64,000 bases of DNA, taken from assembly GCA_014695295.1 (NCBI GenBank), contig JACJNY010000052.1, forward strand, positions 1 through 64,000, given 5' to 3'. The DNA comes from Microcoleus sp. FACHB-61 (lineage in GTDB: Bacteria > Cyanobacteriota > Cyanobacteriia > Cyanobacteriales > Microcoleaceae). A program made the position numbers and the translations under genes. Under the pieces are notes generated by a model, which was given only the letters and a program-made list of their open reading frames with translations, was not told the origin of the DNA and did not search any database. Positions 7,035 through 16,014 of this stretch are shown here, in pieces (the first letter of the stretch is position 1; the number at the start of each line of letters is the position of its first letter).

Positions 7035-8624
7035 TTATTCTTTATTGGGGTTGACTTTTTCCGATGAATGTGAATTTGCTAGGGCTAGCACTGGGGCATC
7101 GGTGGGTTCTGGTCGATCGATACTGTGTTCGCCGTCGATCGTCGGAAGTTGGCAAGAAATCAACTCTGTAACGATGCGATCGCCCAGAACATCTTCCCAA
7201 TCCTGCAACTGTTCTCTGGCTTTAATCGGTGTATTGAGAGCCACGTCTACGCCCATTTGCTGAAGGTTGAGGCTGTGGGCGGCCGATCGGCGGTTGACAC
7301 ACTCCACCAGCCAAACGCTCAATCCCACTGCGGCCATCAAAGGCAAGACAATCCGATAATCGCGGGTTAATTCAAACATCAATAGGATGGCTGTCAGCGG
7401 TGCTCTGGCGCTGCCGGCGAGGACGGCGGCCATTCCCACCATTGCGTAGGCGGGAGGGCCTGCGACTCGATCGCTCATTGCCGGTAGCATTTCCAAAAAG
7501 AGGCCGTAAGCCGAACCCAGGGAAGCTCCCAAAAACATCGCCGGAGCGAAGATGCCGCCCACTAAACCGCTGCCGAGGCTGATTGCTGTCATCGCCAGTT
7601 TGACAAACAGCAGCAGCAGCAGCAAAGGCAAGGAAAATTTAACATCTTGGAGCATTGCTTGGACTGTTTCGTAGCCGACACCCAAAATTTGAGGCAATTG
7701 CAGGGCGACTAAGCCGACGCAGGCCCCCCCGATGATGGGGTGAAGCGGCCGGGGCAGTCGTCCGAGCCAAGCAAATCCGAGGATTTTTCCTTGAAAACAG
7801 CGATCGGCCAATTGAATTGCTTCTGTGTAGGCTAGGGAGACTCCGCTCGCCAAAAGACCCAATCCCATGTACAGAGGCAGTTCTAGGGGGCTGCGGACAT
7901 CGTATACTGGCAAAGAAAAGGCCGGCTGAGCTCCCAAGCAGATTTGAGCGATGAGCGCCGAAACTACGGCGGAGAGCAAGACAACGCTGACTGAGGAAGT
8001 GGCGAAGGTGCTGCCGAGTACGACTTCTAAGGCAAAGAACACTCCGGCGATGGGAGAGTTAAACCCGGCAGATAAACCTGCTGCTGCTCCGGCGCCCAGG
8101 AGCAAGCGCTGCCGTTCAGGGGAGAGCTGTAAGACTTGAGCCAGCAGCATTCCGAAGTTGGCGCCGATTTCGACGCTCGGGGCTTCCGGGCCGAGAGAGG
8201 CGCCGGTGCCGAGGGAAACTGAGGCTGCCACCATTTTGGTGATGGGTTTGAGAGGGGAGAGTTCTTGCAGGCCGCGGGTGGCTGCAATTAAGGAAGACAT
8301 ATTCGGGCCAAAATCCCGAAACCGCCAGCGCATCAGCCCGATGATGACTCCGCCGAGGGTGGGAATGCAGGCTAGCGTCCAAGAGCCTTTCGAGGCGATC
8401 GCCCCCATGAAGTCTTCCAGCATCAGGCTGTGGATGAAGTGGATGAGGTAGTGAAAGGTGACGACGCCTGCGCCCGTAACTCCCCCGATGACTAGGGAGA
8501 GGATGAGCAGGAGGGTTTCTGGGCTTGGGTGCAGGCGGGTGAACAGCGGGCTTAGGCGGGAGGCTTGGGGAGTTGCTGCGGTTGGGCCGGGCGGCTGCAG
8601 ATCCACAGGAAGGGTGGCTCTCAT
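7035..8624 (-). CDS. ClC-family chloride channel/transporter
   Basis: Polytopic ClC protein of 529 residues. Family signatures are SLGTGASLGPEAPSVEIGAN (selectivity filter region between helices E and F), GAGAAAGLSAGFNSPIAGVFFALE, and LGSGLVGGIFAPAMFLGASLG. In the first, the usual GK/REGP reads GPEAP. No CBS domains follow, so it is of the short bacterial type. The proline-rich 25-residue N-terminus precedes the first membrane helix at about residue 36. Whether it is a channel or a chloride/proton exchanger was not resolved. The gene stands alone. Confidence 0.92.
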   Translation of the reverse strand: MRATLPVDLQPPGPTAATPQASRLSPLFTRLHPSPETLLLILSLVIGGVTGAGVVTFHYLIHFIHSLMLEDFMGAIASKGSWTLACIPTLGGVIIGLMRWRFRDFGPNMSSLIAATRGLQELSPLKPITKMVAASVSLGTGASLGPEAPSVEIGANFGMLLAQVLQLSPERQRLLLGAGAAAGLSAGFNSPIAGVFFALEVVLGSTFATSSVSVVLLSAVVSALIAQICLGAQPAFSLPVYDVRSPLELPLYMGLGLLASGVSLAYTEAIQLADRCFQGKILGFAWLGRLPRPLHPIIGGACVGLVALQLPQILGVGYETVQAMLQDVKFSLPLLLLLLFVKLAMTAISLGSGLVGGIFAPAMFLGASLGSAYGLFLEMLPAMSDRVAGPPAYAMVGMAAVLAGSARAPLTAILLMFELTRDYRIVLPLMAAVGLSVWLVECVNRRSAAHSLNLQQMGVDVALNTPIKAREQLQDWEDVLGDRIVTELISCQLPTIDGEHSIDRPEPTDAPVLALANSHSSEKVNPNKE

Positions 8625-9015
8625 TTAGCGGTTAATTCTTCTGTGAGAAGTTAGATAAATATTACATTTTATTTCTTATTTTAATTGTCAGTGATTTTAC
8701 GGGAATTGACAAGTTAATTAAGGTGTATTTTAGGGCGGATTTTAGGGGCTGGCGGCTGGGGTGGAATGACTGATTCTGAGGAGCGGTGAATTTTAGGTCA
8801 TTGTATACTCAGTTACCTTCAAACTTAAGATACACTCTGGCGATCATCCTAATTAACTATATTTATAGTTTTGGCGCTTAGGGCGATCGCATGAGTGAAG
8901 TTGCAATATCATATAACTCAGTGGAACACAACTTGCCGATTAAAGAATTGGCGATTTGAGACTTTACCTTAAAACCACTAATCTCAAATCTCAAATCCCT
9001 CGAACGCGGATAATA
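8625..9015. other. Intergenic region, no clear gene
   Basis: 391 bp between two minus-strand genes. A 22-codon frame begins at an ATG at 8891 (MSEVAISYNSVEHNLPIKEL) just after a GCGATCGC, and could be the start of a lost antitoxin-like gene, but nothing supports it. CTCAAATCTCAAATC repeats occur at 8980-8998. Confidence 0.4.
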
Positions 9016-10449
9016 TCACATCGGTTGTTGAGTGGGCGGAATCCTTGGTCTAGGTTGGGCGATCGACATTAGCGGATCGCCGATGGTGGCGACTTTCCAG
9101 GGAGGGGATTCTAGCTGGCGTGCTGCGATTAAAAAGGGTGCTCCTCGCTTCAGGCGATCGACCATTAATTTAGGCGGAATAAATGCCGATAAAAAAGGTT
9201 CGTTGACGCTGCCGACATAGGCGTAAGCACCATTTTCTAGCCACCTTCCGGCAACGGTGTTTTTGTCATCGGGCGCTGCTGCTGACCAACTGTGGATCAT
9301 GTGGATTGCTGCGGGAAATTGGAGTTTTGGTATGTCTTCAACTGAGGCGTCGCCGTTGCCGACTTGGAATGATTTTGGATAGCCTTTGGAATTCATTAAT
9401 ATTAAGTCAACTGTCCACGGCTGTGAGGCTAAACTCCGCCACTTTTCCAGACTAGATTCTGGTCGCTGCACTACTTCAACATTCAAACCTATGGTTTTTA
9501 GTCCGCTAGCTGCTTCCTCCATTTCATATTTTCCCCAATTTCCTTCCTTGGGGTAACTGTCATAAAGCATGGCTGTTTCGCTGTCTAGAAATATGGCACA
9601 CATGGCTTGATAGATCGATCGCACCTCGGAGCCGTAAATCCAGCCAACAGCCGCCCAGCGTTCGCCGTTGGGGAGCCGTCCCAAACCGTCGGTAACGGCT
9701 AGTTGTTCGTCTGGTTTTTCAGGATATTGATATTTGACTGCTAGTTGGCGTACAATGGTTATTGTGTCGATCGGGTCTGCGAGTTGAGAATAAAAATATC
9801 CGGTTGATTCGACGGCTTTTTTAATTGCTGTTTGCAGAGTTTTCCACTGTGTGTTATTGAGGGTATCGTTTGGTTTTCCGAAGTTGCCTTCTAGAAATAC
9901 TAAAGGTTGGCCGTGAGCGGCTGCTAAGGCAACTGCTGCTGAGCGTGCGGGGTCGTTTTCTGATGTGATTACTACTCCTGGCGGTTCCCAGCCGAGTTGC
10001 GTCCATTGTGCTTTTAAGGTTTGAGTATCGGTGGCATTCCAGGCTGCTGCTGCGGCGTTCAGCATTAATTGTTGGAGCTTTTGATTTTTTGGCAGTTGCT
10101 GTTTGATACTTGGCAAACGGATTATTTCTTCGGGTTTAAAGCGCTGCACAAACATGGGCGCATATTTTTTATCTTCGATGAGAATAGGCCAGTTTCCTTT
10201 GAGATTCCATTTTTGGATTGCTGCTAAGAATGTGGCTTCGTCGGGTACTAGAACTATGCGGTTGACTGTCGGTATGTTGTCGCGAACGAGGGCTGCTCGG
10301 AGGCCTGTTTGGATTGGCCAGGGTTCTTGTTTGGCTGAGGCGGGAAGTTGAAATGGTTTTTTGAAAAGGCGATCGCATCCGACACCGATTATTGCTAAGC
10401 TTACAATAAGTGCGATGGTCAGGAATTTAAATTTTAACGGTTTTTTCAT
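9016..10449 (-). CDS. Hypothetical lipoprotein, exported
   Basis: A 477-residue protein from MKKPLKFKF, with a hydrophobic signal and a lipobox ending IIGVGC, so it is probably lipidated after export. A further upstream TTG/CTG-type start would add a proline/serine tail encoded by AAGGGG repeats and is less likely. The body alternates Rossmann-like segments. The ending (GAYAYVGSVNEPFL, then PPWKVATIGDPLM) resembles the C-terminal part of TIGR03790 or C25-like proteins, but I see no secure catalytic Cys/His pair. Function is unknown. It is divergent from the pentapeptide-repeat gene, with ~50 bp between them. Confidence 0.6.
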   Translation of the reverse strand: MKKPLKFKFLTIALIVSLAIIGVGCDRLFKKPFQLPASAKQEPWPIQTGLRAALVRDNIPTVNRIVLVPDEATFLAAIQKWNLKGNWPILIEDKKYAPMFVQRFKPEEIIRLPSIKQQLPKNQKLQQLMLNAAAAAWNATDTQTLKAQWTQLGWEPPGVVITSENDPARSAAVALAAAHGQPLVFLEGNFGKPNDTLNNTQWKTLQTAIKKAVESTGYFYSQLADPIDTITIVRQLAVKYQYPEKPDEQLAVTDGLGRLPNGERWAAVGWIYGSEVRSIYQAMCAIFLDSETAMLYDSYPKEGNWGKYEMEEAASGLKTIGLNVEVVQRPESSLEKWRSLASQPWTVDLILMNSKGYPKSFQVGNGDASVEDIPKLQFPAAIHMIHSWSAAAPDDKNTVAGRWLENGAYAYVGSVNEPFLSAFIPPKLMVDRLKRGAPFLIAARQLESPPWKVATIGDPLMSIAQPRPRIPPTQQPM

Positions 10450-10499
10450 AAGGGAAGGGGAAGGGGAAGGGCAGGGAAGCAAAACACTGGATTATAAAT

Positions 10500-11153
10500 A
10501 TGAGCAATTCTGTAAATATTTTTAGGGGCTGCGAGCGGATTTTCCGAGAAATACAACAGAGAAAACTTCTAAGTGCGCTCAAACTGACAACTTTTAGCAT
10601 TATCGCCTTAACAGGTACAGGTTTGATAATTTTTGCAGCCAACATTTCCTCAGTTAAGCATCGAGTCCAACATTTGCTTGTAGCGAGAGAATGTCGGGAC
10701 TGCAATCTCTCAGGCGCTAATTTGAGTGCTGTTTTTCTCGAAGGCGTTAATTTAGAAAATGCTAACCTTAAAGATGCCAATTTGTGGAGTGCCAATCTGG
10801 TAAATGCTAATTTAAAACAAGCAAATTTGCGCGGTGTCTACCTGATCGGCACCAATTTGGCAGGGGCGAATTTGGAGGGTAGCAATCTAGGAAATGCCTT
10901 TCTAGAGGATGCTTATTTGGGAGCTAGTAACTTGAAAAATGCCAATTTAAAAGGTGCTTTCATGAAAGGGACTTTTCTGGTTAATGCTAACTTGGAGGGT
11001 GCGAATTTGGAGGGGGCGAATCTGTGGATGACCAACCTGGAAGAGGCTAATTTAAAGGGTGCTAATTTGAGGAATGCTTTGCTGCTTAGTAGCAAATTGG
11101 CAGGAGCGAATTTAAAGGGGGCGATTATGCCTGACGGGACAAAGCATGAATAA
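10500..11153 (+). CDS. Pentapeptide-repeat membrane protein
   Basis: A 217-residue protein. A membrane segment (about residues 26-48) is followed by a CRDCNLSGANL start to about 26 tandem A(N/D)LxX pentapeptides (NLENANLKDANLWSANL style), which should fold into a right-handed quadrilateral beta-helix. Repeats with an N-terminal anchor and a Cys-x2-Cys cap are common in cyanobacteria; most have no known function. The gene is divergent from the lipoprotein gene and convergent with the methyltransferase-like gene. Confidence 0.85.
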   Translation: MSNSVNIFRGCERIFREIQQRKLLSALKLTTFSIIALTGTGLIIFAANISSVKHRVQHLLVARECRDCNLSGANLSAVFLEGVNLENANLKDANLWSANLVNANLKQANLRGVYLIGTNLAGANLEGSNLGNAFLEDAYLGASNLKNANLKGAFMKGTFLVNANLEGANLEGANLWMTNLEEANLKGANLRNALLLSSKLAGANLKGAIMPDGTKHE

Positions 11154-11171
11154 TTTTCGGGTTAATTCCTG

Positions 11172-11687
11172 TTAATAGATTCCGGGAATTAGTTTTTTGA
11201 CTCGCTGGCTGTATTTTGAATAGTCTGGATATTTTGCTGTTAACCAGGCTTCTTCGCGGCTGGCTTTGATGTCGAAAAATATTATTAATATGGCGCTGGC
11301 TATTAAGTGGGATATGCTCATTTGAAAAAGTGTCCAGCCGAGGGCGGCTAAAATTAAGCCACTGTATAATGGATGCCGCACTATTCCGTAAATGCCTGTT
11401 TGGACTAATTGTCCGTTTTCTCGGGGATACGGTAAAGGTGTGAGGTTTTTTCCTAAGTCTATCAATGCTTTGATGATTAAAATTAATGCGCTTAAGCCGA
11501 GAATAGTTGCTACAATCCAGGTAAGAGCAAGTAATTGAGTTGATTGAATTTTTAATCCTGGCAGTTGATAAACTGGTAAGATTACAAATCCGGTGAGCAA
11601 TGCTCCTTGAAGCAGGACTAAATATTCGCCGCGGCTGTTATTGCGCCAGCCTTCGCGTGTGAAACCCCAATCAGTGAATATTTTCAT
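11172..11687 (-). CDS. Isoprenylcysteine carboxyl methyltransferase-like membrane protein
   Basis: A 171-residue polytopic protein with four or five hydrophobic segments. The C-terminal motif of the ICMT/PEMT-like family is visible: GIVRHPLYSGLILAALG, then EEAWLTAKYPDYSKYSQRV. Members bind S-adenosylmethionine at the membrane; bacterial substrates are mostly unknown. I chose the ATG at 11687 (MKIFTDWGFT). A longer frame upstream only translates the GGAAGAA repeat tract into meaningless FFLLPSS units. Confidence 0.8.
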   Translation of the reverse strand: MKIFTDWGFTREGWRNNSRGEYLVLLQGALLTGFVILPVYQLPGLKIQSTQLLALTWIVATILGLSALILIIKALIDLGKNLTPLPYPRENGQLVQTGIYGIVRHPLYSGLILAALGWTLFQMSISHLIASAILIIFFDIKASREEAWLTAKYPDYSKYSQRVKKLIPGIY

Positions 11688-11695
11688 AGTAAGAC

Positions 11696-11790
11696 GAAGA
11701 AGGAAGAAGGAAGAAGGAAGAAGGAAGAAGGAAGAAGGAAGAGGGAAGAGGGAAGGAGGGAGAAGGAAGAGGGAAGAGGGGAGAAGAAAG
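11696..11790. repeat. GGAAGAA heptameric tract
   Basis: At least five near-perfect tandem GGAAGAA units followed by GGAAGAG variants lie immediately upstream of the methyltransferase-like gene. The same heptamer recurs at 26762-26815 and, in the other orientation, at 42085-42150. Confidence 0.85.
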
Positions 11791-11877
11791 TGAACTGTAG
11801 GTTGGGTAGAGTGAAGTAAAACCCAACCTACGGCGAACAGCGAACAGTCAACAGTCAACAGTCAACAATTAACAAAT

Positions 11878-12837
11878 TTATTCTAGCCAGGGACGAGTCA
11901 TTAGTTCTAGTTGGTTGACTTCATCTTGGCTTAAAGTCCAGCCTAGTGCGCCTGCGTTTTCTTGGGCTTGTTTTGCGGTTTTGGCGCCGGGAATTGGGAT
12001 TACTTTGTTTTGGGCCATTAGCCAGTTTAGGGCAACTTGGGCGGGCGTGCGATCGCGCTTTTTGCCCATTTTCCGCAGGGTAGACATGACTAATTCAATT
12101 TTTTCGAGGCCGCTTTTGCTGAAGCGGGAGTCCATTTTGCGGGCTCCTGTAGGTTGTTCTTGGGCTGTGTATTTGTCGGTGAGCAATCCTTGGGCTAAGG
12201 GGCTGTAAGCTAAAATTGTGACACCCAATTCGCGGGCTGCACTCACAATTCCTTGTTTTTCTACTTGCCGCGACAGCAAGGAGTACCGGACTTGATTTGT
12301 TGCTAGGGGAACGCCTTTGGCTGCTAGTATTTTGTGAGCTTGCCGCATCTGTTCTGCTGAATAGTTGCTGACTCCTACTGCTTGAATTCTGCCTTGTTTT
12401 ACTTCATCGGCTAAGGCGTTCATCAGGGTTTCTTGACTGAGTAAAAAAGTGAACGGCCAGTGCACCTGGTAGAGGGTGATTTGTTCTACTTGCAAGCGTT
12501 TTAAGCTGGCACTTAAGGCTTGGGAAACTGATTTTCCTGTAATCCGCCAAGGTACGGGGCCGAATTTGGTGGCTATTTGCACGGGTTGGCTGGTTTTTTT
12601 GAGAAACTGCCCCAGCAATTCTTCTGACAAGCCGTTACCGTAGACTTCGGCTGTGTCGAAGAAGTTGACTCCGCTGTCTAGGGATGTTTTGAATGCTGCT
12701 TCGACTTCGGCGGCGCCGTAGTTGCTGCCGTAGTTCCAAAATAGTTTGTCGCCCCAAGCCCAAGTTCCGACGCACAGGGGAATGACGGCTGGGCCATTTT
12801 GTCCTAGGGTAATGGTTGTCACGGTTGGTAAATCCAC
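11878..12837 (-). CDS. Aldo/keto reductase
   Basis: NADPH-dependent oxidoreductase, (beta/alpha)8 barrel, 319 residues. The catalytic tetrad is visible: Asp and Tyr in FFDTAEVYGNG, Lys in IATKFGP, His in YQVHWPF. The NADP-binding end reads IPIPGAKTAKQAQENAGALGW. The physiological carbonyl substrate cannot be inferred. The ATG at 12837 is followed directly by a normal family N-terminus. It is divergent from the PucC-like gene. Confidence 0.92.
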   Translation of the reverse strand: MDLPTVTTITLGQNGPAVIPLCVGTWAWGDKLFWNYGSNYGAAEVEAAFKTSLDSGVNFFDTAEVYGNGLSEELLGQFLKKTSQPVQIATKFGPVPWRITGKSVSQALSASLKRLQVEQITLYQVHWPFTFLLSQETLMNALADEVKQGRIQAVGVSNYSAEQMRQAHKILAAKGVPLATNQVRYSLLSRQVEKQGIVSAARELGVTILAYSPLAQGLLTDKYTAQEQPTGARKMDSRFSKSGLEKIELVMSTLRKMGKKRDRTPAQVALNWLMAQNKVIPIPGAKTAKQAQENAGALGWTLSQDEVNQLELMTRPWLE

Positions 12838-12973
12838 AGTTATTGATTCTCTTTATTTTTATATGAATTTATACGAATAATCGCGATCGAGCTTCTAGCC
12901 TGGGGAGGAATGGCGGCGGGTTGCGATATCTCAGTTACTATAAATTCAAATGCTGTGTTTATTTTGAATAGTT

Positions 12974-14407
12974 ATGTCGATCGACCGTTTGCCAGATTCA
13001 AGATTAACAGATTCCGCGACTCCTGCCATCAAAAGAGTTTCCCTCCTGACTATGTTCCGGTTGGGTTTGTTTCAGATGGGATTGGGCATGATGTCGATTT
13101 TGACCCTGGGGGTGCTCAATCGCATCATGATTAAGGAGTTGGCGATTCCGGCTACTGTGGTGGCTGGTACGCTGGCAATGCACCAGTTTGTGGCGCCGGC
13201 TAGGGTGTGGTTCGGGCAAATGTCTGATGCTAAGCCTTTGTTTGGCCATCAGCGCACGGGTTATGTGTGGGTAGGAAGCGTTTTGTTTGTGATTTCTGCT
13301 TTTTTGGCGGTGCAGGTGATGTGGCGCTTGGGCGGCAGTTTGGAGGCTGTGGGGTGGACGACTCCTACTTACGGTTGGGTGGGTTTGTTGGGTTTGATTT
13401 TTGGGCTTTACGGTATTGCTATTTGTTCGAGTTCGACTCCTTTTGCTGCTTTGTTGGTGGATGTTTCGGATGAGGAGGATCGATCGAAGTTGGTTGGTGT
13501 GGTGTGGTCGATGCTGATGGTTGGTATTATTATCGGGGCGATTATTAGCAGCGGTTTGCTGAAGCAAATTGATGGGGATGTGCCGCGGGAAGTTTTGCAG
13601 GCTTCGATTAACGGTTTGTTTGTGAAGGTGCCGGCGCTTGTTTTGCTGTTGGTGGGGATTGCGACTTTTGGCGTTGAGAAAAAGTATTCGCGGTACGGGG
13701 CGCGATCGTCCGCAGTGAATCGAGAAGATAAAATTACTCTGGGAAGTGCGCTGCGGATTTTGACTGCTAGCCGCCAAACCGGTTTGTTTTTTACTTTCCT
13801 GCTGGTTATGACAATTTGCTTGTTTATGCAGGATGCGGTTTTGGAACCTTACGGCGGGGAAATTTTTAAGATGTCGATTTCGCAAACTACGCAGTTGAAT
13901 GCTATTTATGGTACTGGCGTGCTGTTTGGTTTGAGCGCCACGGGTTTTTTAATTGTGCCGCGAATTGGCAAGCAAAATACGATTAGGTTGGGCTGTTTGT
14001 CGGTTGCTGCTTGTTTTGTTTTAATTATTTTATCTGGATTCACAGGCAATCCAATTGTGTTTAAGTCAGCTTTAATGTTGTTTGGTTTTGCTTCGGGAAT
14101 TACGACGACGGGTGCGCTGAGTTTGATGTTGGATTTGACTGCTGCGGAAACTGCTGGGACTTTTATTGGTGCTTGGGGGTTGTCGCAGGCGATGGCGCGG
14201 GGTGTGGCGACGGTTAGCGGCGGTGCTATTTTGGATTTGGGCAGAAGTTTGTTTGGGGTGCCGATGTTGGCTTACGGGTTGGTTTTTGCTGTGCCGGCGG
14301 CGGGTATGATTCTGGCTGTTTGGCTGTTGGGTAGGGTGGATGTTGGGGAGTTTCAGGATAATGCTAAAAGTGCGATCGCAACTATTCTTGAAAATGAACT
14401 AGACTGA
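12974..14407 (+). CDS. BCH/PucC family transporter
   Basis: Major-facilitator-like membrane protein of the BCH (PucC/LhaA) family, 477 residues and about 12 membrane segments. Family features include FRLGLFQMGLGMMSILTLGVLNR, MHQFVAPARVWFGQMSDA, HQRTGYVWVG and LVDVSDEEDRSKLVGVVWSM. Purple-bacterial PucC and LhaA act in light-harvesting complex assembly. Cyanobacterial homologues have been linked to chlorophyll delivery or photosystem biogenesis; that role here is inference from family. The ATG at 12974 lies within a GTCGATCGACCG stretch with no strong ribosome site. Confidence 0.85.
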   Translation: MSIDRLPDSRLTDSATPAIKRVSLLTMFRLGLFQMGLGMMSILTLGVLNRIMIKELAIPATVVAGTLAMHQFVAPARVWFGQMSDAKPLFGHQRTGYVWVGSVLFVISAFLAVQVMWRLGGSLEAVGWTTPTYGWVGLLGLIFGLYGIAICSSSTPFAALLVDVSDEEDRSKLVGVVWSMLMVGIIIGAIISSGLLKQIDGDVPREVLQASINGLFVKVPALVLLLVGIATFGVEKKYSRYGARSSAVNREDKITLGSALRILTASRQTGLFFTFLLVMTICLFMQDAVLEPYGGEIFKMSISQTTQLNAIYGTGVLFGLSATGFLIVPRIGKQNTIRLGCLSVAACFVLIILSGFTGNPIVFKSALMLFGFASGITTTGALSLMLDLTAAETAGTFIGAWGLSQAMARGVATVSGGAILDLGRSLFGVPMLAYGLVFAVPAAGMILAVWLLGRVDVGEFQDNAKSAIATILENELD

Positions 14408-14419
14408 GGTTTGTCGTGA

Positions 14420-14468
14420 GGACTTCAGTCCTGATAATATTGTCGAGTAAGGACTTCAGTGCTTACTA
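14420..14468. repeat. AGGACTTCAGTCCT repeat pair
   Basis: Two copies of a small palindrome (GAGGACTTCAGTCCT and AAGGACTTCAGTGCTTAC) lie between the PucC-like gene and the next gene. The family recurs at 21924-21982 and 45913-45997. Confidence 0.7.
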
Positions 14469-14482
14469 AAAACTAATTGCAA

Positions 14483-15316
14483 ATGAAAGATTTTTGGGAT
14501 TCAATTTTAAGTTTTTCTCAGACTACTGTCCAGACAGTCGGCCAGCAGTTTTTGAAAGATTTCGGTTCTGCACAAGCAGATGAGAAGGATGATGGGAGTT
14601 TGGTTACGCAGTCTGACAATTGGGCGGATGCAGAAATTAGAAGTGCGATCGCATCTACTTTTCCTAGTCACGGAATTTTGAGCGAGGAAGGAGAACACGT
14701 TTTCCCAGATACGGAATGGTGTTGGGTTGTCGATCCTCTGGATGCTACGACTAATTTTGCTCGGGGAGTTCCGATTTGGGGGATTTCTTTGGGTTTATTG
14801 TATCGGGGAACTCCGGTTTTTGGCTGCGTGCATTTGCCGCCGATGAATCAATCTTTTCACGGTTTTTATGCAGGGGATTTAGCGAGCGACAATGTATTGG
14901 CAAATATGCCTCAAGGTGCGTTTTTGAACAATCGACCGATTTGTCCCACTGCTGATAAAATGAGCGGAAATCATATTTTTAATTTGTGTTCCCGGAGTGT
15001 GGGAATCGGGTCTCATCTTCCGAGTAAAATTCGGATGTTGGGCATGGCTAGTTACAATTTTTTGACGGTGGCTTCGGGTGTGGCTATGGGAGGGGTGGAA
15101 GCGACTCCGAAAATTTGGGATATTGCGGGGAGTTGGGTAATTGTGAAGGCTGCTGGTGCAGTTTGGCTACCGCTGGAATCGCAGGCGATTTTTCCGCTGG
15201 AAGTGGGGAAGAATTACGGCAGGATTTCTTATCCGACTTTGGTGATGAATCGGCAGGAGCTGGTGTCGGTGTTTTTGCCGTTCGTGGAGGCTTGGAAGAA
15301 GAAAAAAATGGGGTGA
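14483..15316 (+). CDS. Inositol monophosphatase family protein
   Basis: Mg2+-dependent sugar-phosphatase-type protein of 277 residues. Metal-site motifs are ILSEEGEH (first Glu), VVDPLDATTNFARGVP (variant of DPxDGTTNF, with Ala for the usual Gly) and KIWDIAGSWVIVKAAG (the WDxAAG-type site). Substrates in this family include inositol-, histidinol- and bisphosphates; none can be assigned. I start at the ATG at 14483 rather than the TTG two codons earlier. The product should be cytosolic. Confidence 0.85.
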   Translation: MKDFWDSILSFSQTTVQTVGQQFLKDFGSAQADEKDDGSLVTQSDNWADAEIRSAIASTFPSHGILSEEGEHVFPDTEWCWVVDPLDATTNFARGVPIWGISLGLLYRGTPVFGCVHLPPMNQSFHGFYAGDLASDNVLANMPQGAFLNNRPICPTADKMSGNHIFNLCSRSVGIGSHLPSKIRMLGMASYNFLTVASGVAMGGVEATPKIWDIAGSWVIVKAAGAVWLPLESQAIFPLEVGKNYGRISYPTLVMNRQELVSVFLPFVEAWKKKKMG

Positions 15317-15376
15317 TTTACGCGCGAGCGAAGCTATCCCGTAGGGAATCCCACAATGATTAAATAAAACTGCATG

Positions 15377-15545
15377 GCAGGTGTAACGGAGGGGTCTCCC
15401 ACGCCTGCCGTGCTGTTTATAAGAAATATACCGACCGAGGACCGATGGTTCAAGTATGCCTGCTCTCGTTTATTTCTGACAATACGCGATCGGGTGGTTT
15501 TCTTTTAGGTCGATCGGGTGATGCTGTGCTGGTAAAATTTGTGGT
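15377..15545. repeat. Diverged ~170-bp repeat, copy A
   Basis: Begins with GGCAGGTGTAACGGAGGGGT, a CTCCCACGCCTGCC return arm, and continues through CCGACCGAGGACCGAT, CGCGATCGGGTG and CGATCGGGTGATGCTGTG. It aligns in the same order and direction with copy B at 16723-16890 (GGCAGGCGTGACGGAGGAGT ... CCGACCGATGACCGAT ... GCGATCGGGCGAT ... CGATCGGGTGATGCGGTG). The first ~35 bases fold into a stem. Confidence 0.7.
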
Positions 15546-15608
15546 AATTTTTTTACTAGCTATTATGGCTGTAAAATAAAATTCTACCCGTTTTCAAGTA
15601 GAGCCACA

Positions 15609-15745
15609 ATGGAAAATACATTTACTGCGGTGTTGGAAAAAGTAGATGAGTGGTATATTGGCTAGGTCAAAGAGTTATCCAGTGCGATCGTACAATAAAA
15701 AACCTTGCAACAAACTAGATTAAAAAGTCTGCGGTTGGGGATCAA
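15609..15745 (+). pseudogene. HicB-type antitoxin remnant
   Basis: From an ATG at 15609 the frame reads MENTFTAVLEKVDEWYIG, a clear match to the start of HicB antitoxins (typically FTAVIEK..DWYIAYVPELPG). A TAG at 15663 replaces the expected Tyr/aromatic codon, then VKELSSAIVQ. A TAA at 15696 follows, then KTLQQTRLKSLRLGIKLI in the same phase, matching the TLEEARENLKEAI helix. Two in-frame stops and no visible hicA toxin partner make this a dead antitoxin. It sits between the two ~170-bp repeats. Confidence 0.65.
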
Positions 15746-16014
15746 ACTAATCTCGATAGCACAATTTCAGGAATTCACCAGACGGATGGTTTTCTAAGTG
15801 CAATTCTCAAGCGTGGCTGCTGGTTTAGCAGGTGCTGATTTTGGGTCTTTGGTGAATTTCATGTTAATTTGGGTTTGAGAATAACAGCCCATCAACTATG
15901 ATCTATCGTAGCAATTTTGCGACGCGATCGCACTTGATGCAGCCAGCAAAATAACAGATGCTGGGATAGGGACACAACATTGCTGTGTCCCTACTGCAAA
16001 ATGAATTTATTGCT
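15746..16014. other. Spacer after the hicB remnant
   Basis: No gene is seen. A small hairpin GGGACACAACA-TTG-CTGTGTCCC lies at about 15968-15991, related to the GGACACGGCATTGCCGTGTCC hairpins near 35.3 kb. It lies just beyond the 3' end of the convergent FMN reductase gene. Confidence 0.5.

Noticed and set aside
11690-11858. Upstream extension of the ICMT-like gene
   Set aside because: It translates only the heptamer repeat (FFLLPSS units) and has no ribosome site; the ATG at 11687 starts the real protein.
13004-13885. 293-residue frame on the minus strand inside the PucC-like gene
   Set aside because: Composition is His/Gln/Arg/Asn-rich with no domain, and it lies fully antisense to a convincing membrane protein gene.
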